This document shows positions 47,524-60,225 of a stretch of DNA of 64,000 nt, piece by piece. This DNA is from Sporodiniella umbellata. Lineage: Eukaryota; Mucoromycota; Mucoromycetes; Mucorales; Rhizopodaceae. Every line of letters starts with the position of its first letter. The first letter of the stretch is position 1. The notes below the pieces were generated by a model that saw nothing but the letters and a program-made list of their open reading frames with translations, made no database searches and was not told the DNA's origin. The stretch is from NCBI GenBank assembly GCA_025677835.1, contig JAIXMR010000014.1, positions 248,001-312,000 on the forward strand, in the 5' to 3' direction. The position numbers and the translations under genes are program-made.

Positions 47524-47837
47524 GGCTGATTATCTTTTAAAAAAAGAGTGTTGAACTTTACCTTTTTTAAAATTAAAAAAAAAAAAAAAAGGCGATCAAA
47601 GTTCAGTCACAAAAATGGTCACTACACCTTCAACCTGATATCTGGACTTGGATCGTTTAAAAACAGCATCATACCACCTCAATACATAGTGCTTTCATTT
47701 TACACTCTCTATGAATATATTGGTTTTTACTTATATATAGCTTATAAAGCATTCTATTTACTGGAATTTTTTATCAACGTTTATTTGAAATATACAAAAA
47801 AAAAAAAAAAGCTGTTTCATCATATGCATTGTTATTG
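47524..47837. other. Short intergenic region, NBR1-like 3' end to DIS3 start
   Basis: 314 bp with A runs at about 47577-47590 and 47796-47810. It should hold the DIS3 promoter and the NBR1-like terminator. No gene was seen. Confidence 0.5.
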
Positions 47838-49950
47838 CTATTGATCTTGGCTTTCATCCAGATCAAAATCTTCTAGCCACTGGAAAGACCCTGAAGAATT
47901 AGATGTAGACAGTTCGTCATGGTCTATAGAAACGTTCGATGTAGAAATTGTTGGAAAAACCATTCGATGTGCGTTCTTTGGAATGGCCTTTAAAGTAAAG
48001 TCTGCAGATGCAAATTGTTTTCTTCCCGGTGTATACAGACCAATATTGTACTCACCTTCCTTAATGGGATCGAAGTTTTGAAAGCAAATACAGACAGTCG
48101 CTTCCTCGCCAGGTAAAAGCGAAGGCACACTGGTTCTGTTTAAGCTCTCACCTACTCTGTAAAAAAGATAAGGACACGACGGCCACTGACGATTACCGTC
48201 ATTTCGGATTTTCAGTTCCTTTTTAGGTAAACAAGACGTCAATAAATGTTTGTATCTATTTGCATACAAATATAAAAGTAAACATGTTTACCTTGAACAT
48301 TTTCTGTGGAGAATCAATATAGATAAGCGATGGCATATTCAAAAACTGGCCAGATGTCAACGCCTTTGTAGAGTTTTTGTGCGCATCTTCATACTCTCGG
48401 TCTCTCTTTTCTGGATCCGTTTTGCTTTGGTTTACTGGTGGCGAAGAAGGTACCTTTTGCATTTGATAATATGGGTTTTTTATCTTTATAAAAGCATGGT
48501 ACTTTGAATGAAACATGTCAGATAATATCTCACAAAATTCACATAAATAGTAACTATTGCATGTAACACACTACAAAAATAAATCCAATACTTTAATCTT
48601 ATACGTATATGTGTGTACACATGGATAGCTTACCTTATATTTAATACCGTAAATAGTTTCTTTGCAATTGTTACATTCAGTGGGAGTGTGTAATGTATTA
48701 TTGTAGGTGTATTCTGTGGTATGTATGGAAAGGGCGTCTTGAAGGACAAACATATGAGACGTGTCATGGCTTTTTAACACGATTTGAATACAGAGAAGAC
48801 AAACGTTAAAATCTGATCAAGAAAAAAAAAAAAAAAAAGAAAACCCATAAGACTATACGTAGTATAACATGTTCTTTTTCAAGTCCATTACCTGGGCACC
48901 CTTTACAAAAATACCTAGAGTCTGGGATATTCAAGCAACAGTTTCGACATTGAACGGAGTTTGTTTTTTCAGCTATTTTTTGGCATTTTAAACTATGCCC
49001 AGGGTAATGCTGTATCTTTGTTTGACACGAAAGACACAGGTCAAAATCGTCACAAGTGTCACACGTCCATTTCTTTCTGTATTATAGTAAGCGTTTGTCG
49101 GCCAAACATTGACTTACCCTGTGATATAACAAAAACATTGATTGCAAAGGCTATCACTCTGCTGAAGACCAACTTTTTTCTTGTCCGATAAACTGATGTT
49201 TGGTTTAAGCAGGGAATCCACTGGAGCTACGTGGTCGTTCGTTTTCGTCACATGCTCTTTTATATCGTTTTTTATTTCTTCTGTCATTGCTTGAAAATAG
49301 TTTTCACTCTCTTTTAGAGTAGAATGGACTGTGTCTATCTTTTTGATCGATGAACAATGTGCAATTTTTATCTCCTTTTCTATCGATTTCATATGGCTAT
49401 CAGTCTCTTTGTGATAAGCCTCTATCATTTCATTTAGCTTTTTAAGAGAAGAGAATATTCTCTGGTGACGTGAGTTTTGTTCATCTCTGTCCTCACTTTG
49501 ACTCTTCCTTGCGTCCTGGCTTGGTTTTATGGGAACAAAATTCGGATCCAATTCGAACCTCTCTTCATACAGTTCTTGAAAGTTAATAGGAATAACTGTT
49601 AAGGCTATCTGTCTATGACTGCTTGTCTCTGGAAAGCGAGTGTCATCGTTAGGAAGGATCCGAAGTAGCTGGTTAGAAGAGTTTATGAAAGCAAATTTCC
49701 CTTCAGAGTTTTTAAATCCAAGCCGAAACTTGCAATGATGGGGAAAATCAAAGAGGCGCCGTATCTGAGTGTTTTAGAGAGCTTAAAAGATAAGAACAAC
49801 TTATTGTGTATTTGTTTATTATTATTGCTCTATTCAAGTAACCTTAGAATGGAGGTAACCAAATACCCTCTCGTTTTGAGAGCAACTAATGAATACTAAT
49901 TTGCTAGAAGTGTTACGATTGTTTTTGATCTTAAACCAATATATAGACAT
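47838..49950 (-). CDS. NBR1-like selective autophagy receptor (PB1 - coiled coil - 3x ZZ - FW domain)
   Basis: Exons 49950-49843, 49764-49118, 49076-48892, 48812-48634, 48570-48292 and 48218-47838 give 592 aa. Residues 1-105 look like a PB1 domain (FKIKNNRN, IRRLFDF, NSSNQLLRILPNDD). A helical stretch (about 135-215) follows. Three ZZ zinc fingers come next: about 239-270 (CNQCFCYITG, WTCDTCDDFDLC), about 291-322 (CRNCCLNI, YFCKGCPDFNVC) and about 358-395 (CNNCKETIYGIKYKCVTCNS). The FW (Nbr1-type) domain spans about 460-545 (RNDGNRQWPSCPYL, PGEEATVCICF). The acidic C-terminus (SFQWLEDFDLD, 577-587) contains a possible LIR motif at Phe578-x-x-Leu581. Fission yeast Nbr1 also has several ZZ fingers and FW domain and sends enzymes to the vacuole. 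No UBA domain is visible. Exon 1 is short and is the least certain part. Confidence 0.85.
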
Positions 49951-50132
49951 ATATTGAACAAAATAGAAAACAAAAAAGGAAGCAGTAAACAAAAGGCTTA
50001 AATACAAGAAAACTAGCGTGACTTTAGTTTGCTTGCGTACAAAAGCTCACTTATGGCTGACTACAAGTTAAAACATGTACGGTAGGAAAAGGGGAAATAA
50101 AGTTTTTATTTATATACATTTTAGGTATAGCT

Positions 50133-52541
50133 TTATAATGACCTACACCTTTTATAAACTTCCTTAGATATGTCCTCTCCAGAATTCTGCTTCTTGAGGA
50201 AAAAGTCTTCTTCTCTTCCTTCTGACTGCTCTGAAGGAAGAAGAACCGCACGATCAATCGCTGCAGGTAGGCCTTTTTGTTTTTGTTTTTGTTTTTTTTT
50301 TTAAAAAAAAAGATAAGTAAGGTACGGGAAGAAAAAGCCGTTCTGTTTATTATTTGTATTCCTTTTTTTCTTTACCTCTATGACGACCCCTGTACATTAA
50401 TACAATAAGAACCAGCTTACTAAGACTATGATATTGACCTGATTGAGAGGTGAAAGTGCCGGGAAACCCAATGGATGCCCCAATATTTCCGAAAGCAGAT
50501 ACACATTCGTAGATGATTGAGAACATTGTAATTGGCGAAGGAGACATGATTGATTGAGTCTCTATAGCACACACAACAAAGATACTGGCAATTAGCCAAA
50601 ATATTTCGCTAGTGAGCTGCTGTTGAATTTGTGTACGGATGAAAAAATCTGGGCCTCGGAAGGCATTGCGAGAAGCGTTTACAACGCTAGTAAGAGTACT
50701 TGTTCTTTTGAGACGATGAACGGTTTGTGTACCGTTACTCTCTAGGTCGTAGTTTGATTCTTCATCCTTTCCTTTATATATTCCCAAGGCCCGTTCCTAG
50801 AATAAATAAAAAAAGAAACAATCATAAAATTTAGGGAAAGCGGTAGACTAGAAATACACAACAATATACCTGGTAAACGTTACTGTGACGCATCAAAATA
50901 GTAACAGGGTAAACACTTATATACATGGCAACAATATATGCTAGCAAAGTGGCTGGGTTCAAATTCATCACATCCACCACAGAATAGCCCGCTAAGTAGC
51001 AAATGTAAGCAAAACAATTATCCCCTTTTAGAGTTTTCTTTACCGCTTCTGGTTGAAACAGATTGAAACAATCCACTGGTTATACGTGTAACATTATCTA
51101 ACTGCTCTAGAACAGGCAACCAGTAGTTTAAACCAATGAAGCATAAAAACTGAGATAGATTGATAGTAACTAAAACGACCAGGAGCCATTTTGTCTGATA
51201 GGACGGAAACAGGCTTGTATAACACCGACGGGGATGATCCAGAACGTATTTGAGTGTTTCCTTGCGCATTGCAAAAGACTCAGGAGTTACTTTATACATT
51301 ATCCAGATACTTAATCGAAGCAAAAGTGCAAAGGCAGTATTCCCAGCTAGAACCAACACCATGACAATGACCAACATTAAAGGTTCTCGGCGAAATGGCT
51401 CCATACTTTCATCCACTTGGCTTAAACCCAGATTATTGAAAGCAGCTAGACTAGTGAAAAACGAAAAAGACCAGTGGTTTACTTTCAAGACGCTTTGAAC
51501 ATAAGGAGAGATAGATACATAAAGGCGTATTATAAATCCAAACCCGACAATAAAAAATAAGTAATAGGCAGGAACTAATCGAGACAAAAAATCGAGAGCT
51601 TGATATTCCGCACCTCCTAGTCTATAGCGCTGTTGCTTTGTTAGCTCGCTCTTGTGCGTTGGCTCGTTTTTCTCCGTACATTCTTCATAAATGGTATCCG
51701 GGGGATCCCCTTTGCTGGAGCCACTCCCTTCTACTTTATGTAGTAAATCATCAAACTGCCTCTCCTTTTCGAATTTCTCGCGGGCTCGTTCCCTTTGCTG
51801 CTCAATATCTCCAGCAAACACAATGTTGGGCTGTTGAGACATATACGCCTTTTCCATCTTATCAATACTGGTACGCGATGTGTCACTTTCTGCTATGGTT
51901 TCTTGTGAAGTGGATATTCGACTATGTCCTTTTGTGCTGATATTGGATTCACTGCATGACTTCCTACATAATTCTAATTGGTTGATCTCGCTGCGACTGC
52001 TGTTAATTGTATCGTTACTAGAAGAGTAACGTTTTTTTGTCATTGGCAAAGATAGTGAAAGGCTAATCGTACTCTTTAACTTCTCCCGTTGAGAACGTAA
52101 TGAAATAAAAGATAGTCTGTTTCTGGGTAATTTAGATTTTTCGAGTTCTTGCAGGTTTTTTTCGAATTGTCTCTGATTAGCTTCACGTATCTGCCGCTCC
52201 TTGTTGAACAAAAGAATATCTTCAAAGCGCTTAGAGAAATACCTTTTTCGGACAGTAACTACCAAAACAGATATCATAATATGTGAGCTCAAAAAAGAGC
52301 TCAAGTAGATAACAAGTAATTGAGGGACAGACAGGGAGGACACAGGCACAGTGTTCAATCCAGTATTTGTGACGGCAGACGTCGCCATAAAAAGGGCGTC
52401 AATATAGTACCATTGCTTATCGCTATGGGTAGAGTATAACACGGCAGAGCCAATTAAGGAAAGTACGAGAATATAAAGATAATGAAGCTGTATAAAATGG
52501 ACTTTCTCGTCATAGAGGCTTTTAACTTTTTCCCATAACAT
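50133..52541 (-). CDS. TRK/HKT-family potassium transporter
   Basis: Exons 52541-51044, 50991-50870, 50796-50376 and 50272-50133 give 726 aa. Four membrane-pore-membrane repeats are visible by their pore loops: SAVTNTGLNT, AAFNNLGLSQ, SVSTRSAGYSVV and SAFGNIGASIGFPG, each with the selectivity-filter Gly. The third loop spans intron 1 and is restored only by splicing. A long hydrophilic insert (about 110-295) separates the first and second repeats, typical of fungal Trk proteins. GRHRGLPAAIDRAVLLP near the end is the fungal Trk C-terminal signature. It imports K+ at the plasma membrane, driven by membrane potential. The start ATG leads directly into a short cytosolic segment and first helix. 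Confidence 0.93.
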
Positions 52542-53602
52542 TAAATCTAGACAAGAAAAGAAAAAGGAATAAAAGGAAACTTGAGCCCTATACGGAAGTT
52601 TAAGGAAAAGAGGAGACAGTAGGAGTAATTCATATTATCGATCATTACTTAAATATCAGGTTCAATTGGAAACTTTGCGGATAAAAATTTTGACTGAGAA
52701 AACTTGGATAGTTTTTTTTTTTTCAGTTTTGACATAAAACAAAATGATCTTATAATTACTTTGCCTTTCTACCTTTTCGTTTTTCCCATTACTTTCTTAT
52801 CCTTCTCATATTGTTTCAAATAAATGACATATTATTGACAAATAAATGCCGCTAAACGTTTTACTATGCTTGTTACTGCAACAGTACGTCTTGACTTTAA
52901 ACCGAAATACGGACTGTTATGTTTATATGAGATTAGTTCTAGAATATAGTTGTACAGCTTTGTCTTTGGTTTTTTTTTGTAAGACATAGTGACTTTTTAT
53001 TAAATAAAAGCTTTAAAAGTTTTTTATCCAAGATTTTCGTTTCATTTAACGAATTGACATTTTTACTTAAGAGTTCTATTAAAAATTCGCGTTTGCCAAA
53101 GTAAATTATAAATCAAAACTTCTTATAATGCAAACAGTCGTTTGTTTTCGATCATTTGAAAGTCTTATAGGTAATGTTATTTCTGTATTGTCATGAGTAC
53201 AATACTATGACACTACTATTTCATGTATAGATTATATCGCGTTTCACCATCCTTTTTTTTTTTTTTTTTTTACGCCGAATCCGTTGTATTTCAATATGCA
53301 TCGGTTTTTTTTTAAGAAAACTCCATTGAACAGGATGACAGATCGGTTGTACGGCGATTTAGTATCGTAATCTGAGACAGGACATAAATTTAGGTAAGTC
53401 GGAGAGTTGTTTATAAAGTTGTGCAAATTCTTGAAAGTAGGGAACTCTGATGCTTTGCTCTGCATTCCCCTATTCTGTTTTATTTTGACAGCTAAAAAAA
53501 GATGCAAAAAGGAGAAAAGCGCTGCCTCTAAATTCATATTAAATACTATCTGGATCAATTTCTTCAAAGAAAACGTTTATGTTCGGTCTTGCCGTGTTTT
53601 TA

Positions 53603-53643
<41 letters not shown>

Positions 53644-53748
53644 CATAATTTTTTATAAAAGCAAGTATATACACCCATAAGAATACCAAAATACAGCAAG
53701 TTAGTGATAGCATGTATTAGGGAATTAAGGAGGTATAATTGTTTTGGT
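52542..53748. other. Intergenic, AT-rich, no gene recognised
   Basis: 1.2 kb upstream of the TRK gene and downstream of WDR59. It contains T runs at about 53252-53270 and 35 A at 53606-53640. A 107-codon minus-strand frame (53567-53244) starts at an internal ATG and ends in poly-Lys; I do not trust it. No RNA gene was seen. Confidence 0.5.
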
Positions 53749-56700
53749 CTAAATGCTCTCAATGGTACATTTACAGCCACAACCTGTCATGCAGTGTGTT
53801 TGCCCCTGAGTGACAAACCAGTTTTCCATATGGTGTGTATGCCCACCGTGTCCACAGTGTGTACAGAAATTGACCAGACCTTTGACCATAATATGACAAT
53901 AACTACATCTAATTACTTTTCGCAGCTTTCTGCACTGTAAGCAGTATTTGTCATGACCCGAAAGCTCGGCCCCACATGAGTGACAAGATACTTGAACATG
54001 TCGGGAAACTAGCTCATTTTCAGCTAAAGTAGGCTGGTGGTGTAAGAATTTTAGAATCTCAGCTCGTTGTTCCAACAAACACCATCGGTAAAGCATATCG
54101 GCGTACCCTAGACGTAGTACATCTAGCTGAGCTTTACTTCCAGAGTTGATAAGAGGGATATTACTGTACTGATCAAAAAATTTTTCGCCATCGAACCACT
54201 CAAGATTCGTGTATTCTAGCTTCAATTCGTTTGAAGACACTATTCTTCCTTCTTTGTCATGGAGAGGTGTTGCTGGAGAGGATTGGTGTGATCCCATACT
54301 ACTGGACACATTTCGCACACCGGGTGCGGTATTGCTTGGAATTTTTAGTTTTTTAGGCGTTGCCCAAGAACGATTGAGGCGTGAGCTTGTAGTGCGCTTG
54401 GGCATAATAATCTCATTGGGGGTATCTGTTAATCGGTCAATGGTTGGTGAGAGTCTTCGGTTCTCATTTTCCAAAAAATGAGAAAGAAAGTGATTGGATT
54501 TTGATCCATATGAAGAACTAAAAGGTGCTAAATTAAGTTTTTCTATAGATAGCTCCGATCCAGATTGTGGGCGATAGTACGGTCTACTTAGCTTGAGTGA
54601 AAAGTAGTCTAGCTCAGCTGCTTCGGGAGCTATAGTTGGATTCGTGAAAGACTAAAGACAGTAAAGTTGGTATTTTATACTTTTGTACACCAACTCACCC
54701 TGTGGGAAAAAACAATAGGAGGTGGTTTGTTTGTTCGTGATTGAAACATACATGACAGCATGGCTGCTGTTTGTATGTCTCCTGTTCCTATAAAATAATT
54801 GACACTTTATGCCACAGCTGAGTTTCAACAGCCATAAAAAGGTGTCTGATATACTTACAGGTTGCCAACAAGTTTTTGCCCAAAAGGATGGGTCCCCCAT
54901 TTGACCCTTTTCATTGTACCGGAAATAGACGTTATTAAAGTATCAAGAGGCTCCGCTGTGAGGTGAGTATCAAACATAGCCTTAGCGCTTTGGAAGGAGT
55001 CTGAGGAAAGTTTTTTAATCTTTTCTTGTACGGTGGGACCATCTCGGAGAAGCTTTTCAGGTTCCGTCAATTCTTCAGGCACACAATCTCGAAGCATCTC
55101 AACGGCCAAATACCATACTTTATAGAGATCCAGCCGGCCATGTTTTTGGCAAACTTTTGCATTGTGAATGCAAGATCCTAAGGGGTCTTTTGAAGATAAA
55201 ACGTAGTCTTTTGCGAGCCAAGGGCTATATGGCATCTTGTCTGAAAAGTCAACAATGGTCACAGTATGGTTAATTCTATCTGCTTTAGGTCCGTGATACA
55301 TCAGGCTGTCACCGCTGCCTATCCCATTACTAATAGCCAAGGACTAAAAGTCCATAAAAAACAATGTTCAATCTAATTGACCCTCAATCTTTCAGGCTTA
55401 CCTCTGCCTTAAAGTGAACTAAACTTCCATTCACAGTATTCAGATCGTCCTCAATATCGTCTTGCTCATCATCATAAGTATATTCTCCAAAAGCTCCTCC
55501 TGTCCCTCCAACAAGAACCGTAGCATTTTTCCCTTGGCGTGACATTGCGGCAATTTCTTTGTATTCCTCAAATTGCTCGTATGTCTTTGGATGCCTGTAA
55601 AAATCACTATAAGTGTTTTCAAAGTATTCTCCGTTGCTCCTTTCACTTTGATGTGATTGATTGTCCTGCTCATTTTCGTTTTTTGCATTGGGATTATCTG
55701 AGCGGTTTGTATCTCTGACCCTCAATGTTGAAAAAAAGCAAACCAACTGGCCGCTTCCAGAAAACACACCACCACATAACCGAGGGAAAGGTACTTTTTC
55801 GTCAGTGCTTTGTTTAGATGACATATCAACCATAACGCCTCTTTCGCTGGTTACACTCTCGCGCTTTCCAAATCTGAACCCTTCTCCCATACCATCCCAA
55901 CCTTGACCCAATTCATCATCCGAGTCTCCTGTATCAATGGCAGCTCCTTTCCACTGGTTTGTGTTATTGTTAACCGATGAATCAACCGAGTTGTTTTCAA
56001 TCCCGCACTCTGATTCATGCACATTTTCGCCCAACAAATAACGAATACAGGGCTCTAAACACCATTTTTTCTGAGAAGTGTAATTGGTAGCTAATGCAAT
56101 AAGATCTTGCGTCATATGAGCCCGATAGTAGATTGATATCATGCTATTTTTATGAATATCAAATTCAGGAGGGCTGTTGTCCGGATAATGAGGACTGAAG
56201 TGAATTGTGATTCTCAGTAAGGCATCTCCAGTATCAGACCAAGGACCATGTAGGGATATGGTACATGTGCGTGAGGCTGCATTAATTTTTTCTGTTTTGA
56301 CGCCAACAGAAAGATACTTGTTCAGAACGGTAGACATTTCATCGGCAACAGATTGGTAAGAGTACTCTGCTGTCGCATCACGTCGAAGTTCTCCAGTGCC
56401 GTTGACTGTTTTGACATTTTGCATCCACAGTAAAGGGTTGATGGTTGAATGTTTTTGTTCTTTATACGTTTGTTCGGGCTGAGTAGCGGACCGAAAGGGT
56501 GTCATTGTTGCGCTTGTACTGGGGGTTAAACGCAGTCCTGAAGTCTTGATCTCTTTGGTTTCATCTACTAGTTCTTGACGAAACGTACGAGTGCGAGGGG
56601 AGTTTGCGTTTGGTGGCCTTTCATTCGGTTCGTGCCCAACTCGCTTCATTACTTCTTTTGATACAGGCCATAGCCGTAGGTTTTGATCTTTTGACCACGT

Positions 56701-58108
56701 TACAAGTTGGAATTCACGGCTATCGCCATCGTGCCCATTGACTTCCCCTTTGCACCGCCAGACAAATTCTTTAACTGTGTCCTGGTGCCCTTCAAATGAG
56801 TGTACTGGAATTTCAGCGCATTTTCGGCTATATAAAGTCAGTTTCGAATCGCTTCCTTGAGGCATGATCAAAACACCATTTCCAAAGGGTGTATTTCGAG
56901 CTCTCCAGATGGGGGTATCAGTCACTATAATTTTCTCTTCTTTCTCTGGTTGATTTATATTCCAAAACTAATACCAGAAAAACAAGCATTGTTAAAAAAA
57001 AGTAATAATAATACTAATAAAAATCTGTTTTACCTTCACTAGTTTATCGAGACTACAAGTTACAATATCATGGTCGTTTTGTCTGCTCCAATCAATACCA
57101 TAAATTTTTTTGGAGTGAGCAGCGATGCTTGTTACAGGAACTGCACCTTTCTTCATTAAAGTTAGAAAAGAGGTAAAAATCTGTTTTGATCTCTGGTCTA
57201 TTAATTGTACTTACTCTGATATCCCAAATCTTGACGTCTTTGTCATGCGCGGATGCAATCAAATATTCGCTTTTTCTATTAAATTTTACCTGTGTAGCAG
57301 CGGCTAGCACATGTTTAATACATTGTATTCAATCAAGTTTTATGTACCGTTCCATGGGGTAAAAGAGTGACTAGGTCGCATCTGTCTATCCATATCATCC
57401 TCTTTCCCTTTTAAGGGTTCTCTTAGGTCCCAAAGGTGAACATAGGTGTCAACTGAGCATGTGGATAGTATATCTGGATGATGTGGCGACCAATTAATGT
57501 CTGATATAGCCCTCACATGAGCATGAAATACGTGCTCAATAGCTCTTGATCCTGAATAGTTTAGATTCCACACCAGCAGCTTTTGATTTGACTAAGATAA
57601 AATAAACTGTGAGACTCCAGCTAATGAAAACAATTGGTATATATTTTGCTTACTGTCGAAGCAACCCAGGACTCTCTGACTACATGCGGACTCCATTGGA
57701 CATCTGCCACTTCCCACTTCGACATGTGAGGTACTATTCTTGGAATCAACCAAGGATCTTCCAGATCAATAATAACCAAACCTTGGCGCCTATATCATAG
57801 ACTGTCAACTGATAGTGTTTGCTACAATGTATGTACCCTGCTAGTACAATGTCTCTAGAAGCAGGGCTAATGCTCATAGATCCCACTGAATGATGAAATT
57901 TTATTTCCAGAGCATCATTGAAGGTATCTGCGGGTTTGTCTGTCGCTTTATCTGTTTTATCCCCTAACTTTGAAAACTGTCTTTTGAAAGAAAACTGCTG
58001 CTGAGACAATACTGTTTTTCGGTTTTTTTTGTAAGCATGTGTCAAAAGGTTTGAGTCTGATTTCCTTCTTCTAAGAATGGTTTCTTTATTATTGAGTTCA
58101 TGTGCCAT
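53749..58108 (-). CDS. WDR59/Sea3 (Mtc5) subunit of the GATOR2/SEACAT complex
   Basis: Nine exons: 58108-57837, 57789-57654, 57591-57348, 57303-57215, 57150-57034, 56967-55402, 55343-54859, 54804-54699 and 54651-53749, giving 1305 aa. WD40 repeats cover about 65-420 (GLVIIDLEDPWLIPRIV, WSPHHPDILSTCSVDTYVHL, FNRKSEYLIASAHDKDVKIW). An RWD domain lies at about 490-595 (SVADEMSTVLNKYLSVG, PWSDTGDALLRITIHFS). The family block WGTHPFGQKL runs across intron 7 into GDIQTAAMLSCMF. A C-terminal RING-like zinc region (about 1230-1300) has CHSCGAEL, CLQCRKL, CSYCHI, CTHCGHGGH and a final GCGCKC. GATOR2/SEACAT relays amino-acid sufficiency to TORC1 at the vacuole. The acceptor of intron 7 must be the AG at 54805-54806; the three later AGs all give the wrong frame. 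Longer than human WDR59 because of acidic Ser/Asn-rich inserts. Confidence 0.93.
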
Positions 58109-58255
58109 GCTTATTCCTCCTACATTAAAAGAAAAGAAAAAAAAACTCCACCAACAATATAAAAAAAGTGTGCTCTATGTATCGGGCTTCTTTTTTTTTT
58201 TTTTAATGTTTTATTTTATTTTTCTGTTTTGCATGAAATGCTCCTATGGTCTTTC

Positions 58256-60130
58256 CTATTCAGCTAAACCAAGCCCAATCAAACACCAAAATGAATAGCT
58301 TTTAAGCTTATCATCCTCTAACTTGGAGTGTCCTTTTTTTTCTAAGCTATCGTCTACATCGTCCATGATATCGTTTGTGTCAATATCCCCTGAAGACACA
58401 TCCATGCGATCGTCTCCAGACTTGTAGTTGTATGTTACTAGTAAGGGCAACTACAATAGACATAAGCAGACTTTTTCAAAAATAACGTATACATATATGT
58501 TCATATGCAAATACCTTGAACTCAACCCCTTGTTCTTCGGGTACAACTTCAGCAATAATACTTGTGTAGTTGTTTCGTTTTTCATGAACACCATCGATAT
58601 TCATAAAGTTGCTGTTGTTTGTCTGACTTATATGAGAATGGCTAGAAGGATACATCTCGTCATCATACTCCATCGTTTCGTTGTAAGCTCCTACTGTAAA
58701 GTGAGGCGAAAGAATGGTGACTCGGCCTTTAAAGGCGTCCCCTTGTTGAGGTGTGGCTAGTGTGATATTCATTTCTTCATACAAGGGATTTGTAAATTTA
58801 AGTACAACCTGAGTAGGCGTATTTGCTTTGAGAGGCCAGTTCTTTTTAGGTAATAGAGTAATATTGGGTATATAATTCCTAAAAAAACAAAAATAAAAAA
58901 AAACATTAACTATTATTCTACAAGCAAGATTTATATTCAATACTTGTTTTTCGTACATAGCTACCAATTTGATTTTAAATCGTGTTGCTTGTGCCTTCTG
59001 TTCTGGTTTGATTAAAATATGTCGACAATTGCGGCATCTTTTCGATCGTTTGATAGAAAGATGAATACGCTGAGGGTGTATCTTTCCCAGTTCGTAGGGT
59101 TGATCGTGAAGCTGGGTAAATCTTTGTGTCAATGATGAAACTAAACGTTTGCTTTTTTAGATTTCCATCATATCAAACGCTCATACCTTTATCAATATTT
59201 CTTTGAGTGATCATAGAGTCTAATAATCTCAAGTCGTCATCAGGTATTTGTGCACTAGGCTCATACTCTTTAATATCGTCTACTTTTCCTTGGTTTGCAG
59301 AAGCGTCGCTATGTAATTGACTTCCCATGTATTTACTGAAAGTAGAAGATCCAGAAAAAGATAAAAAGCTCGAAGGTAGAGATGGCGCAGTGTTGACTCT
59401 AAGATGCTTTTCAAAATGCTCTTTTAGTTGATCGAACTCTTTAGCATCAGGCAATGCCTCCTCATTTTTCTGTAATTGTACTAATTTCAAGTCGTAAACA
59501 TCGATTCGATAACAGTGCTGTATTCTTACATGCTAAACTAGTGGGTTTTTCAAAAGTCATACCAATTTCTTGTGAGGTCCACCGGCAAACATTACAGGCT
59601 AAAAAATAAGGCCCCCCTGGAGCTGATGCTGATAACTGAGTGGGTTCCTGTGAGGCGATCACGGATAGAGTGTTTTGACAAATAGGACATTGGAAACAGT
59701 TGCGGGCACATCTAGTATTTTCAGTTTTTTTTTTGCATAGATCGCGATTACAAAATGAAAAGTTATGGAAAAGGAACGAACCTGTTTTTCTCGCTTTTTA
59801 CACTTGCAGTTGGTACCTAATAAAGAAAAAATAAGGAGGAGAGTTAGCTGTTAGTTCATCAAACTATAAATTACCTTATACCTCGAAGAGACAATTTGGG
59901 CAGTAATAGGAGACAATTTCGTCTTGTACACAGGAAGGACATCGCATGTGATGACAATCTTCACAGAAATACAATCGCGAAAGAGGATGAAGATAGCTTT
60001 TTGCTTGTTTTGAAAGCAAATGAAGCCCTGACACGGAAGCATCTACATTGCTATCCAAAAGCTCTGCTGCCTCATCTTTGCTAACTGAGCAATCACAGTA
60101 ATAGTCTACAAAAGGAATTGGCGTTTCCAT
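58256..60130 (-). CDS. Dynactin subunit p62 (DCTN4)
   Basis: Exons 60130-59882, 59816-59782, 59711-59530, 59480-59187, 59140-58957, 58878-58515 and 58450-58256 give 500 aa (human DCTN4 is 460). The N-terminus has paired zinc-binding Cys clusters: YYCDCSVSKDEA, CEDCHHMRCPSC, YYCPNCLFEVPTASVKSE and CARNCFQCPIC. Further on come CNVCRWTSQEIG, then SIKRSKRCRNCRHIL with RFKIKLVAMNYIPNITLLP, the typical p62 second half. The protein ends SFWCLIGLGLA. p62 sits at the pointed end of dynactin, the dynein activator. Exon 2 is only 35 nt. The stop lies 147 bp upstream of the WDR59 start on the same strand. The acceptor for exon 5 (AG before 59140) is the one that keeps VSSLTQRF in frame. Confidence 0.93.
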
Positions 60131-60225
60131 ATAGATGAAACTCTTCTCAAAAAGAAAGAAAAGAAAAAAAAAAAAAAAAAAGAGATACTTGGAACTGAGG
60201 TTTAATTATATTGAAGTAATTCTGT

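Noticed and set aside
53244..53567. 107-codon minus-strand frame near the TRK and WDR59 genes
   Set aside because: Ends in poly-Lys from a T run and has no recognisable motif.
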